A DNA stretch of 64,000 bases from the NCBI GenBank assembly GCA_947447945.1, contig CANFLR010000004.1, positions 1-64,000 of the forward strand, read 5' to 3'. The stretch's first letter is position 1. Each line of letters opens with the position of its first letter. Source of the DNA: Burkholderiaceae bacterium (GTDB taxonomy: Bacteria > Pseudomonadota > Gammaproteobacteria > Burkholderiales > Burkholderiaceae). Shown here piece by piece: positions 11,073 through 21,978 of the stretch. The notes below the pieces were generated by a model. It was given only the letters and a program-made list of their open reading frames with translations, had not been told where the DNA came from and did no database searches. The position numbers were made by a program, and so were the translations under genes.

Positions 11073-12284
11073 ATGATTCAAATTGCAACATCCTGGTTAC
11101 TCTTGCTACCCATTCTGTTTGGTTTGGGCTGGTTAGCTTCACGTTGGGATTTGCGTCTTGAGAATCGAATGGACGAGCGTGAGCGGGTGCGTCAGCAGCG
11201 CTCTACTTTTAAGGGTTTGAGTCTTTTGCTAAACGAGCAACCAGATCAAGCTATTGAGACCTTGGTGAAGATTGCACAACTTGATCCCGAAACCATTGAA
11301 CTACATTTTTCATTAGGGAATTTATTTCGTCGGCGTGGTGAAACAGAACGGGCGATTCGGGTTCATCAACACCTCGCTAACCGGGATGATTTAAAGCCAC
11401 GCGATCGTGATCATGCTGCTTATGAATTAGGGCGCGATTTTTTGCGAGCAGGCCTATTAGATCGTGCAGAAGCATCGCTCAATCGTGTTGGCAACGGAAA
11501 GTATGCCGCACCCGCTAAAGAGAGTCTTTTAGAGATGTATCAAATTGAGCGAGATTGGAAAAAAGCCATCATTGCTGCCATTGAGTTAGAGGGCCTCCAA
11601 AATAAGCCCCATCAGACTGAGATCGCGCAGTTTTACTGTGAACTGGCCCAGGAAGCTCTGCGACGTAAAGATCTGATGGATGCTGAGCAGTCAATTACCC
11701 GCGCACTCCAAGCGGTTCCAAATCATTCCCGCGCATTGATTCTACAGGGTGACTATTTAGTGGCGCTGGAGCGCCCGACCCAAGCTATTGAGGTCTGGGG
11801 TCGGGTTGCAGATGCCCATCCTGCTTATATGCATTTACTCGCAGATCGTTGGATGGCTGCGTACACCGCTTTAGATAAAGCCGAAGTGGGTTTAGAGCGA
11901 CTTTGCGGTCTTTTAAAAACCCAAGCTTCTGGTGAGTTGCTTGATATTGTGCAAAAACATATGACGCAGATTCAGGGCCCTCAAGCTGCTGAGTTGATGT
12001 TGGTCGATGTGATGCACCACTCACCAAGTCTGAGTGCCTTGTCCAAATTGGCTGAGACTCGCTTAAGCCTTGCTGAGGGTAATCAATCGCCTGAAAAAAT
12101 CTCTGAAATCCAGTCAATTTTGGGATTATTAAAGGAACGAACCAACAGTTTGGCGCGTTATACCTGTGGTAATTGTGGTTTTCGGGCAAGACGTTTTTAT
12201 TGGCAATGCCCGGGTTGTAACCATTGGGAGGCATACTCTCCAAGGCGAAGTGAGGGCGCTGCACAAAGCGGTCCCTCGATGTAA
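11073..12284 (+). CDS. lapB: Lipopolysaccharide assembly protein B (TPR + rubredoxin-like zinc domain)
   Basis: N-terminal TM anchor, TPR repeats, C-terminal YTCGNCGFRARRFYWQCPGCNHW metal-binding motif. ATG 11073 preferred because GTG 11019 lies at the ihfB terminator. Confidence 0.93.
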   Translation: MIQIATSWLLLLPILFGLGWLASRWDLRLENRMDERERVRQQRSTFKGLSLLLNEQPDQAIETLVKIAQLDPETIELHFSLGNLFRRRGETERAIRVHQHLANRDDLKPRDRDHAAYELGRDFLRAGLLDRAEASLNRVGNGKYAAPAKESLLEMYQIERDWKKAIIAAIELEGLQNKPHQTEIAQFYCELAQEALRRKDLMDAEQSITRALQAVPNHSRALILQGDYLVALERPTQAIEVWGRVADAHPAYMHLLADRWMAAYTALDKAEVGLERLCGLLKTQASGELLDIVQKHMTQIQGPQAAELMLVDVMHHSPSLSALSKLAETRLSLAEGNQSPEKISEIQSILGLLKERTNSLARYTCGNCGFRARRFYWQCPGCNHWEAYSPRRSEGAAQSGPSM

Positions 12285-12355
12285 TGTGTTAACTGGATTG
12301 TCATTAAGCTAGTGCTTAATTGCGGTGTATAAATGAGAAATCAATTGGAGTTCAT

Positions 12356-13720
12356 GTGAAAGTCACCATCATTGGAAGCGGATACGTAGGTTTAGTTACT
12401 GGCGCCTGCCTAGCAGAGCAAGGTAATAATGTTTTTTGTGTAGACGTTGACCCTAAAAAAATTGAGATTCTTAATTCTGGTGGCGTACCTATTTACGAGC
12501 CAGGCCTCAAAGAGATGATTGAGCGTAACCGTGCAGCAGGGCGCTTACAGTTTTCTACCGATATTGCTGCATCTGTTGCCCATGGTGAGGTTCAATTTAT
12601 CGCAGTAGGTACCCCGCCTGATGAGGATGGTTCAGCTGATTTGCAATATGTTGTAGCGGCTGCGCGCAATATCGGTCGTCACATGACAACTCCGAAGGTG
12701 ATTGTGGATAAGTCTACTGTCCCCGTTGGAACGGCAGATAAGGTTTCTGCAGCAGTGATTGAAGAACTTCAAAAACGCAATCTCAGTCCAGATCTTTGCT
12801 CAGTGGTATCCAATCCAGAGTTCTTAAAAGAAGGCGCGGCAGTTGAAGACTTTATGCGTCCTGATCGGATCGTGATCGGCACAGAGGCTACTGCTTCAGG
12901 TTTGCATGCTAAAGAGCAAATGCGCAAACTCTATGCCCCATTTAACCGTCACCACGAGCGCACCTATTACATGGACGTCAAGAGTGCCGAGCTTACCAAG
13001 TATGCTGCCAATGCGATGTTAGCTACCCGCATCTCCTTTATGAATGAGCTGGCAAACTTGGCCGACTTGGTGGGTGCTGATATTGAGTCGGTGCGGCAAG
13101 GAATTGGTTCGGATTCTCGGATTGGCTATGGTTTTTTATACTCTGGTACCGGTTACGGTGGCTCATGCTTTCCAAAGGATGTATCAGCCCTCTCTAAGAC
13201 AGCCATTGAATATGGTAGAGACCTAAAGATCCTCGAGGCAGTTGAGGCTGTTAATGAGGCCCAAAAAACGATTTTGGTTGAAAAGATTGAAAAGCGTTTC
13301 GGATCAGATCTGACTGGTATGAAATTCGCCTTATGGGGTTTGGCATTTAAACCCAATACTGACGATATGCGTGAGGCTCCAAGTCGCGTGATTATTGGTC
13401 AATTGGTTCAGCGTGGCGCTCAAGTGGTTGCCTATGACCCGGTTGCAATGCCGGAAGCCAAACATTGCCTAGAGTTAGACTTTAAAGGCAATCCTGAGGG
13501 CCTGAAGAAGGTCTCGATGGTGGAAGATCCCATGGCAGCAGTAGATGGTTGCGATGCTCTGGTCATTGTCACGGAGTGGAAAGCTTTCCGCAGCCCGGAT
13601 TTTGACGTACTTATGCAAAAACTCAAGCGCCCCATCATTTTTGATGGCCGTAATTTGTATGAGCCTACAGCCATGCAAGAGATGGGTATTGAGTACCAAG
13701 GTATTGGCCGTCATAATTAA
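12356..13720 (+). CDS. ugd: UDP-glucose 6-dehydrogenase
   Basis: [38 protein letters not shown] active-site Cys. GTG start at 12356 preferred over upstream ATG 12320. Confidence 0.95.
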   Translation: MKVTIIGSGYVGLVTGACLAEQGNNVFCVDVDPKKIEILNSGGVPIYEPGLKEMIERNRAAGRLQFSTDIAASVAHGEVQFIAVGTPPDEDGSADLQYVVAAARNIGRHMTTPKVIVDKSTVPVGTADKVSAAVIEELQKRNLSPDLCSVVSNPEFLKEGAAVEDFMRPDRIVIGTEATASGLHAKEQMRKLYAPFNRHHERTYYMDVKSAELTKYAANAMLATRISFMNELANLADLVGADIESVRQGIGSDSRIGYGFLYSGTGYGGSCFPKDVSALSKTAIEYGRDLKILEAVEAVNEAQKTILVEKIEKRFGSDLTGMKFALWGLAFKPNTDDMREAPSRVIIGQLVQRGAQVVAYDPVAMPEAKHCLELDFKGNPEGLKKVSMVEDPMAAVDGCDALVIVTEWKAFRSPDFDVLMQKLKRPIIFDGRNLYEPTAMQEMGIEYQGIGRHN

Positions 13721-13744
13721 AAGCAGTTCAATTACAGAAAAAGT

Positions 13745-14680
13745 TTGCCCGTGGAAAAAGCCAACCGAGAGCAGTTCTCTCAAACCCGTTTATTAGTAGT
13801 GGGCGATGTCATGCTCGATCGCTACTGGTTTGGTGACACCAATCGCATTTCTCCAGAGGCCCCTGTTCCAGTGGTGCAGGTGGGCAAGATTGATGAACGC
13901 TTGGGTGGCGCTGCTAACGTGGCACGCAACGTTGCTGCTTTGGGGGCAAAGACAACGATTTTGGGTGTCATTGGCGATGATGAGGCCGGTCGTCGTGTGA
14001 CGGAGTTACTTAAATCCAGTGATGTTGATAGTCAATTGGAGGTGGATAGAAAAGTTCCAACCACAGTCAAGCTACGCGTGATCGCACGTCAACAACAACT
14101 CATTCGGTTAGATTTTGAAGAGACCCCCAGTGATGATGCGCTGGCACATAAGTTAGAGCGCTTTGAGAAATCACTCGATGATATTGATGTGGTGGTTTTG
14201 TCTGATTACGGCAAGGGTGCTTTAGGGCAGGTTGCTTTAATGATCAAGCAGGCTCGAGCACATAATAAAGTGATTTTGGTTGATCCTAAAGGCGAAGACT
14301 ATGAGAAATATCGTGGCGCCACCGTGTTAACTCCCAACCGGAGTGAGTTGCGTCAAGTGGTAGGACGGTGGGTGAGTGAAGCCGATTTAACCCAGAAAGC
14401 GCAAGACCTTCGAAAATCTTTGAATTTGCAAGCACTTTTACTGACTAGATCTGAAGAGGGCATGAGTCTTTATACGGATTCAGGCGTTAGTCATGTCAAG
14501 GCCCAGGCTCGTGAGGTCTTTGATGTTTCTGGCGCTGGAGATACTGTGATTGCGACCTTAGCGGTTGCCTTGGCCTCACATTGGCCTTTAGAAAAAGCCA
14601 TGGCTTTAGCCAATCGCGCCGGTGGCATTGTTGTCGGTAAGCTCGGAACCGCAACCGTTACTTCAGAGGAATTGCAATGA
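13745..14680 (+). CDS. rfaE1: D-glycero-beta-D-manno-heptose-7-phosphate kinase (kinase-only)
   Basis: [29 protein letters not shown] and [17 protein letters not shown] PfkB signatures; no nucleotidyltransferase domain. Start TTG 13745 or GTG 13751 uncertain. Confidence 0.93.
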   Translation: MPVEKANREQFSQTRLLVVGDVMLDRYWFGDTNRISPEAPVPVVQVGKIDERLGGAANVARNVAALGAKTTILGVIGDDEAGRRVTELLKSSDVDSQLEVDRKVPTTVKLRVIARQQQLIRLDFEETPSDDALAHKLERFEKSLDDIDVVVLSDYGKGALGQVALMIKQARAHNKVILVDPKGEDYEKYRGATVLTPNRSELRQVVGRWVSEADLTQKAQDLRKSLNLQALLLTRSEEGMSLYTDSGVSHVKAQAREVFDVSGAGDTVIATLAVALASHWPLEKAMALANRAGGIVVGKLGTATVTSEELQ

Positions 14681-15696
14681 CCATTATTGTCACTGGTGCT
14701 GCCGGTTTTATTGGCGCGAATATTGTTCAGGCCTTGAATGCCCGTGGTGAAAAAAACATCATCGCAGTTGATGATCTTCGTCCTGCTGATAAATATCGCA
14801 ACCTCGCTGATTTAGATATTGTTGATTACCTCGATAAAGATGAGTTTTTAGAGGCTTTTAGAATTGGTCGATTCGGTAAAGTCAAAGCTGTTTTTCATGA
14901 AGGAGCCTGCTCCGATACCATGGAAACCGATGGCATTTTTATGATGGCAAACAATTATCGATATACCATGGACTTGCTCGATATTTGTACACAGCAGAAA
15001 GTGCAACTGCTCTATGCCTCTTCAGCGGCAACCTATGGCGGATCGGATGTATTTGTTGAGAGTCGTGAGCACGAGAAGCCATTAAACATTTACGGCTATT
15101 CCAAATTCTTATTCGATCAAGTGATGCGTAAGCGTTTTGCAGATAAGGTTAATACTGCTCAGGTAGTGGGTTTTCGTTACTTTAATGTATATGGTCCACG
15201 TGAGTCACACAAGGGACGCATGGCTTCGGTAGCTTTTCATCAATACCATCAGTACAAAGCTAACGGTAAAGTGAAGCTCTTTGGTGAATACGGTGGCTAT
15301 GGACCTGGCGAGCAAAGTCGTGACTTTGTCTCGGTTGAAGATGTCGTAAAGGTAAATCTATTTTTCTTAGATCATCCTGAAATTAGTGGCATCTTTAATT
15401 TAGGCAGCGGTCGCGCACAAGCTTTTAATGATGTAGCCCATGCAGTTGCTAATGCCATGCGTAAACTTGATCACGCAAAACCAGCTAGCTTAAGCGAGTT
15501 GGTAAAAGAGAAAGCTATTGAGTACATCCCTTTTCCAGAGGCGCTGAAAGGAAAATATCAGTGCTTCACCCAGGCCGATTTAACTCAATTACGTGCGGCA
15601 GGCTATACCGCAGAATTTCTCAATGTCGAACAAGGCGTTGGGCGATATATAGAGTGGCTATCTGCCAATGCGGACTTTCTGGCATCCCCACTGTAA
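14677..15696 (+). CDS. hldD: ADP-L-glycero-D-manno-heptose 6-epimerase
   Basis: [56 protein letters not shown] overlap with rfaE1. Confidence 0.96.
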   Translation: MTIIVTGAAGFIGANIVQALNARGEKNIIAVDDLRPADKYRNLADLDIVDYLDKDEFLEAFRIGRFGKVKAVFHEGACSDTMETDGIFMMANNYRYTMDLLDICTQQKVQLLYASSAATYGGSDVFVESREHEKPLNIYGYSKFLFDQVMRKRFADKVNTAQVVGFRYFNVYGPRESHKGRMASVAFHQYHQYKANGKVKLFGEYGGYGPGEQSRDFVSVEDVVKVNLFFLDHPEISGIFNLGSGRAQAFNDVAHAVANAMRKLDHAKPASLSELVKEKAIEYIPFPEALKGKYQCFTQADLTQLRAAGYTAEFLNVEQGVGRYIEWLSANADFLASPL

Positions 15697-15730
15697 AGAA
15701 ACCCCAGCTTTTATTAGAGTCAAACATTGC

Positions 15731-15754
15731 GCGGCTAATCTTTTTCCTAGCCGC
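15731..15754 (+). terminator. Inverted repeat downstream of hldD, possible terminator
   Basis: GCGGCTA-ATCTTTTTCC-TAGCCGC; weak T-run follows. Confidence 0.35.
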
Positions 15755-15868
15755 TTGTAGGTGTTTTCTGATTTCCATGAAGTAGGTCAACAGACTTTAT
15801 TTTCTCCCGTTCTAAGTAGTCCACGTGTACTTGTATGCGTGGATTTTTGATTAACTACAGGAGAAAAA

Positions 15869-16303
15869 ATGACTAATCAATTACAACTAGGTAGCACCCA
15901 CCGTTTTCTGAAATCCCTCGCCTTTTCAACGCTATTGGCTTTATCTAGCTTGGGGATTTCTTCCACGATTGCTGCGCCCATTAATGTCAATACCGCCACA
16001 CAGGCCGAACTGGAAAGCATTAAAGGAATTGGCCCCTCTAAGGCAAAAACAATCATTGCAGAGCGAACCGATGGTGGTCACTTTCAAGATGCTAATGATT
16101 TGCAAAAGCGTGTGCGGGGCATTGGCATGAAGACAGTAGAAAAAATGGTGGATAACGGCCTGACTATTGAGTCCCCAGGCGCTTTTCGGGAGCCCAATGG
16201 CAAGACTGCCAAAGAAAGTGCCGGTGTTAATCGACGCAATTCTCGTGGTCAGGGCGGTTCTCGTACTAATTCAGACCGTGCGGAAGGAAATCACTGCAAT
16301 TAA
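15869..16303 (+). CDS. ComEA-like helix-hairpin-helix DNA-binding protein, signal peptide
   Basis: Signal peptide then INVNTATQAELESIKGIGPSKAKTIIAER HhH motif. Confidence 0.88.
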   Translation: MTNQLQLGSTHRFLKSLAFSTLLALSSLGISSTIAAPINVNTATQAELESIKGIGPSKAKTIIAERTDGGHFQDANDLQKRVRGIGMKTVEKMVDNGLTIESPGAFREPNGKTAKESAGVNRRNSRGQGGSRTNSDRAEGNHCN

Positions 16304-16344
16304 GCCGATACGCGTATAGGTGGGCTTACGGCTAAAATGCCTTA

Positions 16345-17256
16345 ATGAGCAAACCTTCATACTTAACCATTTCACAAACGGTGGGCAATACGCCCTTAGT
16401 GCGTTTGCAGCGCATTCCTGGACTCGAGAATGAGGCTCGCGGCAATGTGATTTTAGGTAAGTTAGAAGGAAACAATCCAGCCGGGTCGGTGAAGGACCGA
16501 CCTGCGCTGTCGATGATCTTGCGCGCTCAAGAGCGGGGCGAAATTAAACTTGGTGATACTCTGATTGAGGCAACTAGCGGCAATACAGGCATTGCATTAG
16601 CAATGACAGCGGCAATGCTGGGTTACAAAATGGTGTTAGTGATGCCAGAGAATCAGAGTATTGAGCGTCGACAAAGTATGGCGGCTTATGGTGCTGAGTT
16701 GATTTTGACGGCTAGCTCTGGTGGCATGGAGTTTGCTAGAGATTACGCTTTGCAGCTACAAAAAGAAGGGCGCGGTAAATTGCTCGATCAATTTGCCAAT
16801 CCCGATAATCCTCGTGCTCATGTGGAAACAACTGGCCCAGAGATTTGGCGTGATACCGATGGACAGGTAAGTCACTTTATATCGGCAATGGGTACTACCG
16901 GAACGATTACCGGGGTATCAACTTATCTGAAGTCCATGAATCCCAATATTGAAATTATTGGGGCACAGCCAGAAGAGGGGTCACAAATTCCAGGGATCCG
17001 TAAATGGGCTCCAGAGTACCTGCCCAAAATTTATCAGAGTGATCGCGTTGATCGCATTGAGTATGTTTCTCAAGCCGATGCAGAAGAGATGGCAAGACGG
17101 CTAGCTGTAGAAGAGGGAATCTTTTGCGGTATTTCTGCTGGTGGGGCTTTGGTGGTAGCTTTACGTGTTGCACGTCAAGTGGAAAATGCGACGATCGTCT
17201 TTATTGTCTGCGATCGCGGTGATCGCTACTTATCCACCGGAGTTTTCCCAGTCTAA
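16345..17256 (+). CDS. cysM: Cysteine synthase B
   Basis: QTVGNTPLVRLQRIPG, LEGNNPAGSVKDRPALSMI, EATSGNTGIALAM. Confidence 0.96.
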   Translation: MSKPSYLTISQTVGNTPLVRLQRIPGLENEARGNVILGKLEGNNPAGSVKDRPALSMILRAQERGEIKLGDTLIEATSGNTGIALAMTAAMLGYKMVLVMPENQSIERRQSMAAYGAELILTASSGGMEFARDYALQLQKEGRGKLLDQFANPDNPRAHVETTGPEIWRDTDGQVSHFISAMGTTGTITGVSTYLKSMNPNIEIIGAQPEEGSQIPGIRKWAPEYLPKIYQSDRVDRIEYVSQADAEEMARRLAVEEGIFCGISAGGALVVALRVARQVENATIVFIVCDRGDRYLSTGVFPV

Positions 17257-18494
17257 GACGATCCCCTTTTTTTCTTGTGTTTGGTTTTAGGTTTTTGGAT
17301 TTCGATCGCCGTTTTAGCTGCCGGAACAGCGCTCAGGTTTTGATATCCGAGTGCCTGCGCAAATTCAGCAACGCTTTGCGCATAGAAATAGCTTCGGTTG
17401 TATTGCACAATCGTCAAAAAATTATTTAAGCCAACAAAATACTGGGCTTGATCACTCCCATCTAAGCCGGGATAGGGTAAATCAACGATTAGCGCTTTAC
17501 TCTGTGGGGCAACCCCACCGGCTTGAAGATCACCTTGCTCTGGCTTTAGTATTCCTTTTTGAATCAACTCTTGAACGGTATATTTGAGTTGAGGCTCACC
17601 ATCAGCAAGCATTTTGGCTTGGGTGATACCAGACTCTTGAACCGCGAACGAAAGCGGCATTCCTGGCTGCCAACCCTGTTTTTTCATGAAATTAGCAACG
17701 CTGGCAATAGCATCTTTGGGGTTCAGGCGAAGATCAATGCGCCCGTCCCCATCTCCATCCACTGCAAAATTCCGAATGCTGCTGGGCATGAATTGCGGTA
17801 AGCCTATCGCACCAGCATATGAGCTATTTTGATCAAGACAGGCCTTAAAGAGGGTGCTGCGAAATTCTTTACTGCTATTTTGGGGTGGCAAACCGCCCCC
17901 AGCATCTGACCAGCACATCAAAATCAACTCTTTGAGCTGATCTTTGAATAACTGCTCACGACTGGCTTTATTGGGGGTATCAGGGTAGCTAAAGGCTAGA
18001 GTAGATAAAACATCCTTTACTCTGAAATTGCCCGTCTGACGACCATAAATGGTTTCAATACCAATAATCGCCACGATGATCTCGGCTGGTACTCCGGATT
18101 CTTGCTCAATTTGACTCAAAAATGCTTGGTTTTGGCTCCAGAAGACTCTGCCAGCCTTAAGTCTTACTGGCTCAATAAAGCGCTTACGATAAGCAAGCCA
18201 ATTCTTCTTAAAGGTCCCGGATGGGGGTAATACCAATTTTCGAATGGAGGGAATCGTCTTAGTATCCATAAAGCTGGTTTCCAGGACGGGCAGGGGTATT
18301 TCTTGGGTCTTTGCTACTTGAGTCAAGAGCTCATGAATATTTGCAGAGAAGAGCTCCTCAGAAGCGGGCTCCTCACTTTGTTGTATTGCGGTGGGTTGAT
18401 TATCAGCATTGGGCTGAATTTTGCTGCTAGAGCAAGCGCCCAGCAGCAGCGCTAGGATGAGGCTAGAGGTATAGAGTTTGATATTGCTGTACAT
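17253..18494 (-). CDS. mltB: Lytic murein transglycosylase B, lipoprotein
   Basis: Lipobox LALLLGAC; ESGVPAEIIVAIIGIETIYGRQTGNFRVKDVLSTLAF; AGAIGLPQFMPSSIRNFAVDGDGDGRIDL. Start moved to ATG at 18494. Confidence 0.93.
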   Translation of the reverse strand: MYSNIKLYTSSLILALLLGACSSSKIQPNADNQPTAIQQSEEPASEELFSANIHELLTQVAKTQEIPLPVLETSFMDTKTIPSIRKLVLPPSGTFKKNWLAYRKRFIEPVRLKAGRVFWSQNQAFLSQIEQESGVPAEIIVAIIGIETIYGRQTGNFRVKDVLSTLAFSYPDTPNKASREQLFKDQLKELILMCWSDAGGGLPPQNSSKEFRSTLFKACLDQNSSYAGAIGLPQFMPSSIRNFAVDGDGDGRIDLRLNPKDAIASVANFMKKQGWQPGMPLSFAVQESGITQAKMLADGEPQLKYTVQELIQKGILKPEQGDLQAGGVAPQSKALIVDLPYPGLDGSDQAQYFVGLNNFLTIVQYNRSYFYAQSVAEFAQALGYQNLSAVPAAKTAIEIQKPKTKHKKKRGSS

Positions 18495-18564
18495 TCGGCT
18501 TTTAGGGGATGGCACCTTGATTAAATGATAAAAATTGTAGTTTTGTGATTGAAAGTGTTCAGTA

Positions 18565-19485
18565 ATGACAACAGGATACATAACTCATCCAGATTTTCTA
18601 AAACATGAGATGGGCAGCCATCACCCAGAATGTCCAGAGCGTATTCAAGCGATTAATGATCAATTGATTCGCAGTGGTTTGGATCCTTTGCTTCATCATC
18701 TAGAGGCCCCTTTGGCCACAGAAGAGCAATTGGAATTGGTTCATAGCCCTGATCATATTGCTTTTGTAAAAGACTGTGCTCCAGAGAGTGGTTATTTTAT
18801 GCTGGACGGTGACACGATTATGAATCCCCATACCTGGAGGGCATGTTTACGTGCCGCAGGCGCTGCGATCGCTGGTGTAGATGCAGTGATGAAGGGGGAG
18901 GTACAAAATGTTTTTTGTGCGGTGCGCCCACCAGGACATCATGCCGAACCAACCCGCTCTATGGGATTCTGTGTCTTTGATAATGTTGCGATTGCTGCAC
19001 GCTATGCCATGGAACAGCACGGTATTGAACGCGTAGCGATCATTGACTTTGATGTTCATCACGGTAATGGCACTGAGGCAGCATTTTTTAATGACCCGCA
19101 AATTTTAATGTGTAGTTTTTTTCAGCACCCTTTTTATCCTTATAGCGGTTTAGACGGCGCAAAAAACATGGTAAATGTTCCCTTGCCTGCGTCTACTCGC
19201 GGTGATGTGGTCCGTTCTATTGTTCAAGAGCAATGGCTACCTCGTCTACGAGACTTTGAACCGCAGCTCATTATCATTTCTGCGGGCTTTGATGCGCATC
19301 GTGAAGATGATCTAGGGCAGATGGGTTTGGTGGAGGATGACTATGTTTGGATGACAAAGCAATTGAAAGAGATTGCAAATCAATTTGCTCAAGGTCGCAT
19401 CGTCAGTTGTTTAGAGGGAGGCTATAACCTTTCTGCCTTAGGGCGCAGCGTGGTAGCGCATGTTAAGGCACTGGCAGACCTTTAA
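18565..19485 (+). CDS. Histone deacetylase family protein (acetoin utilization / polyamine deacetylase-like)
   Basis: RPPGHHAEPTRSMGFCVFDNVAIAARYA, IIDFDVHHGNGTEAAF, ISAGFDAHREDDLG. Confidence 0.93.
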   Translation: MTTGYITHPDFLKHEMGSHHPECPERIQAINDQLIRSGLDPLLHHLEAPLATEEQLELVHSPDHIAFVKDCAPESGYFMLDGDTIMNPHTWRACLRAAGAAIAGVDAVMKGEVQNVFCAVRPPGHHAEPTRSMGFCVFDNVAIAARYAMEQHGIERVAIIDFDVHHGNGTEAAFFNDPQILMCSFFQHPFYPYSGLDGAKNMVNVPLPASTRGDVVRSIVQEQWLPRLRDFEPQLIIISAGFDAHREDDLGQMGLVEDDYVWMTKQLKEIANQFAQGRIVSCLEGGYNLSALGRSVVAHVKALADL

Positions 19486-19507
19486 TTCAGAATAGCAAGG
19501 GAAAATA

Positions 19508-21160
19508 ATGGCAAATATTTTTGAACAAGGTTTAGAGAGAAATGCAGCAAACTTCACGCCCATTACTCCTCTACTATTTTTGGAGCGATCTGCTGAGGTT
19601 TACCCAAATCGCCTAGCGGTGATTCATGGGCAATTGCGTCAAACTTGGAGCCAGACTTATGAGCGTTGCCGCAGACTGGCAAGCGCCTTGAGTCAGCATG
19701 GTATTGGCTTGGGAGATACCGTTGCCGTCATGTTACCCAATACGCCACCGATGGTGGAGGCCCACTTTGGTATCCCTATGGTTGGCGCCGTATTGAACGC
19801 TCTTAATACCCGATTAGATCCAGAGTCTATTGCGTTTATGTTGAATCATGGGGAGGCAAAAGCGGTCATGATTGATCCGGAATTTTCTGGAACCATGAAG
19901 AAAGCGCTCGAGATTGCCAAAAAAGAAAGTGGTCGAGAGTTTTTGGTGATTGATGTTGAGGAAAAAGAGTTTACTGTGCCTGGTGAGAAACTGGGGAAGC
20001 TCACTTATGAGCAATTATTGGCTAAGGGTGATCCGCTGTTCGCATGGCAGGTTCCCTCTGACGAGTGGCAGGCAATTTGCTTAAATTACACCTCTGGTAC
20101 GACAGGCAATCCCAAGGGCGTGGTTTACCATCACCGGGGTGCTGCCATTAATGCAGTCTCAAATATTTTAGATTGGGATATCAATAAGCATCCAATCTAT
20201 TTATGGACCTTGCCGATGTTCCATTGCAATGGTTGGTGTTTCCCTTGGACTGTCGCAGCGCGAGCTGGTATTAATGTTTGTCTAAGGCGCGTAGATGCCC
20301 AGCATATTTTTGCGGCAATCAAAGAGCATCAGGTTAGTCATTACTGCGCAGCCCCCATTGTTCATAATCTTCTGGTTAATGCACCAGATGAGATGAAGGT
20401 AGGCGTGCCAGCTGGGGTTAAAGGTCTGATCGCAGGTGCGGCACCCCCTGCATCCATCATCGAGGGTATGGAAAAGTTGGGCTTTGATTTAACCCATGTA
20501 TATGGATTGACTGAAGTGTATGGTCCAGCAGCGGTTTGCGTAAAACAGGATGAGTGGGACGATTTGGATATTGGTGAGCGTGCTCGATTAAATGCGCGTC
20601 AAGGTGTGCGTTATCACTTGCAACAGGCAATTACTGTTTTGGATCCAGTGACTATGGAGATCGTACCTGCCGATGGAGAGACCATGGGCGAGATTATGTT
20701 TAAAGGCAATATTGCCATGAAGGGCTACCTAAAGAACGAGGCGGCAACTCAAGAAGCTTTTGAAGGCGGTTGGTTTCATTCTGGCGATCTAGCGGTGATG
20801 AGCCCCGATGGCTATGTGAAAATCAAAGATCGTAGCAAGGACATCATTATCTCTGGGGGCGAAAATATTTCTTCAATTGAGGTGGAAGATGTCTTGTTTA
20901 GGCATCCTGCCGTCATGGCTGCCGCGGTGGTAGCAATGCCGGATCCAAAGTGGGGTGAGACCCCCTGCGCCTTTTTGGAAATCAAGCCTGATGCCAATGT
21001 CAGTGCCGAGGAAATTATTGCCCATTGCAAGAAGCACTTAGCGGGATTTAAGGTCCCTAGGGCCGTTATCTTCGGCGAGTTACCAAAGACTTCTACGGGC
21101 AAAATTCAGAAGTTTGAGTTACGCAAAAAGGCTGGCTCAGCCTCTGCTATCGACGTTTAG
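19508..21160 (+). CDS. Acyl-CoA synthetase (AMP-dependent ligase)
   Basis: YTSGTTGNPKGVVYHHRG, KGNIAMKGYLKN, KDRSKDIIISGGENISSIEVE, PKTSTGKIQKFELR. Confidence 0.95.
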   Translation: MANIFEQGLERNAANFTPITPLLFLERSAEVYPNRLAVIHGQLRQTWSQTYERCRRLASALSQHGIGLGDTVAVMLPNTPPMVEAHFGIPMVGAVLNALNTRLDPESIAFMLNHGEAKAVMIDPEFSGTMKKALEIAKKESGREFLVIDVEEKEFTVPGEKLGKLTYEQLLAKGDPLFAWQVPSDEWQAICLNYTSGTTGNPKGVVYHHRGAAINAVSNILDWDINKHPIYLWTLPMFHCNGWCFPWTVAARAGINVCLRRVDAQHIFAAIKEHQVSHYCAAPIVHNLLVNAPDEMKVGVPAGVKGLIAGAAPPASIIEGMEKLGFDLTHVYGLTEVYGPAAVCVKQDEWDDLDIGERARLNARQGVRYHLQQAITVLDPVTMEIVPADGETMGEIMFKGNIAMKGYLKNEAATQEAFEGGWFHSGDLAVMSPDGYVKIKDRSKDIIISGGENISSIEVEDVLFRHPAVMAAAVVAMPDPKWGETPCAFLEIKPDANVSAEEIIAHCKKHLAGFKVPRAVIFGELPKTSTGKIQKFELRKKAGSASAIDV

Positions 21161-21228
21161 TCAAAGTCTGTGCGAGGCGGATAAAATAGAGTACTACCCC
21201 GATTTTTGATAAAGATTGAGAAAGCAAG

Positions 21229-21978
21229 ATGAAGATTTTAGTAGCAGTAAAGCGTGTAGTGGATTACAACGTTAAAGTTCGCGTCAAATCCGATCACTCA
21301 GGTGTCGATATTGCCAATGTCAAAATGAGCATGAATCCTTTTGATGAGATAGCAGTTGAAGAGGCTGTGCGCTTGAAAGAGGCCGGTATCGCCACTGAAA
21401 TTATCGCCGTCTCTGTCGGCCCCACCCAATGTCAAGAAACCTTACGTACTGCTTTAGCGATTGGTGCTGATCGCGCCATTTTGGTTGAGAGCAATAGTGA
21501 GATTCAACCCCTTGCCGTGGCTAAGATTCTGCAATCTCTTTGTGAAAAAGAGGCAGCGCAGATCGTCATACTGGGTAAACAAGCGATTGACGATGACAGT
21601 AACCAAACTGGTCAGATGTTGGCTGCATTGTTAGATATTCCGCAAGCTACTTTCGCCTCTAAGGTGGTGGTTGCCGATGGTAAAGTCAATGTCACGCGTG
21701 AAGTGGATGGCGGCTTGGAAACCATCTCATTGACATTGCCAGCAGTTATCACTACCGACCTGCGCTTGAATGAGCCGCGTTATGTAACTCTACCCAACAT
21801 TATGAAGGCCAAGAAAAAGACCTTAGAGATTGTGAAGTCAGAAGATTTCGGAATCGATATCACTCCACGACTCAAAACACTCAAAGTAGAAGAGCCTCCT
21901 ACTCGAAGCGCAGGTGTCATGGTTGCCGATGTTGCAGCTCTTGTTGAAAAATTAAAAAATGAAGCGAAGGTAATTTAA
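21229..21978 (+). CDS. etfB: Electron transfer flavoprotein subunit beta
   Basis: [56 protein letters not shown]. Confidence 0.97.
   Translation: MKILVAVKRVVDYNVKVRVKSDHSGVDIANVKMSMNPFDEIAVEEAVRLKEAGIATEIIAVSVGPTQCQETLRTALAIGADRAILVESNSEIQPLAVAKILQSLCEKEAAQIVILGKQAIDDDSNQTGQMLAALLDIPQATFASKVVVADGKVNVTREVDGGLETISLTLPAVITTDLRLNEPRYVTLPNIMKAKKKTLEIVKSEDFGIDITPRLKTLKVEEPPTRSAGVMVADVAALVEKLKNEAKVI

Noticed and set aside
11785-12264. 159-aa minus-strand ORF
   Set aside because: Antisense inside lapB; composition looks like shadow translation.
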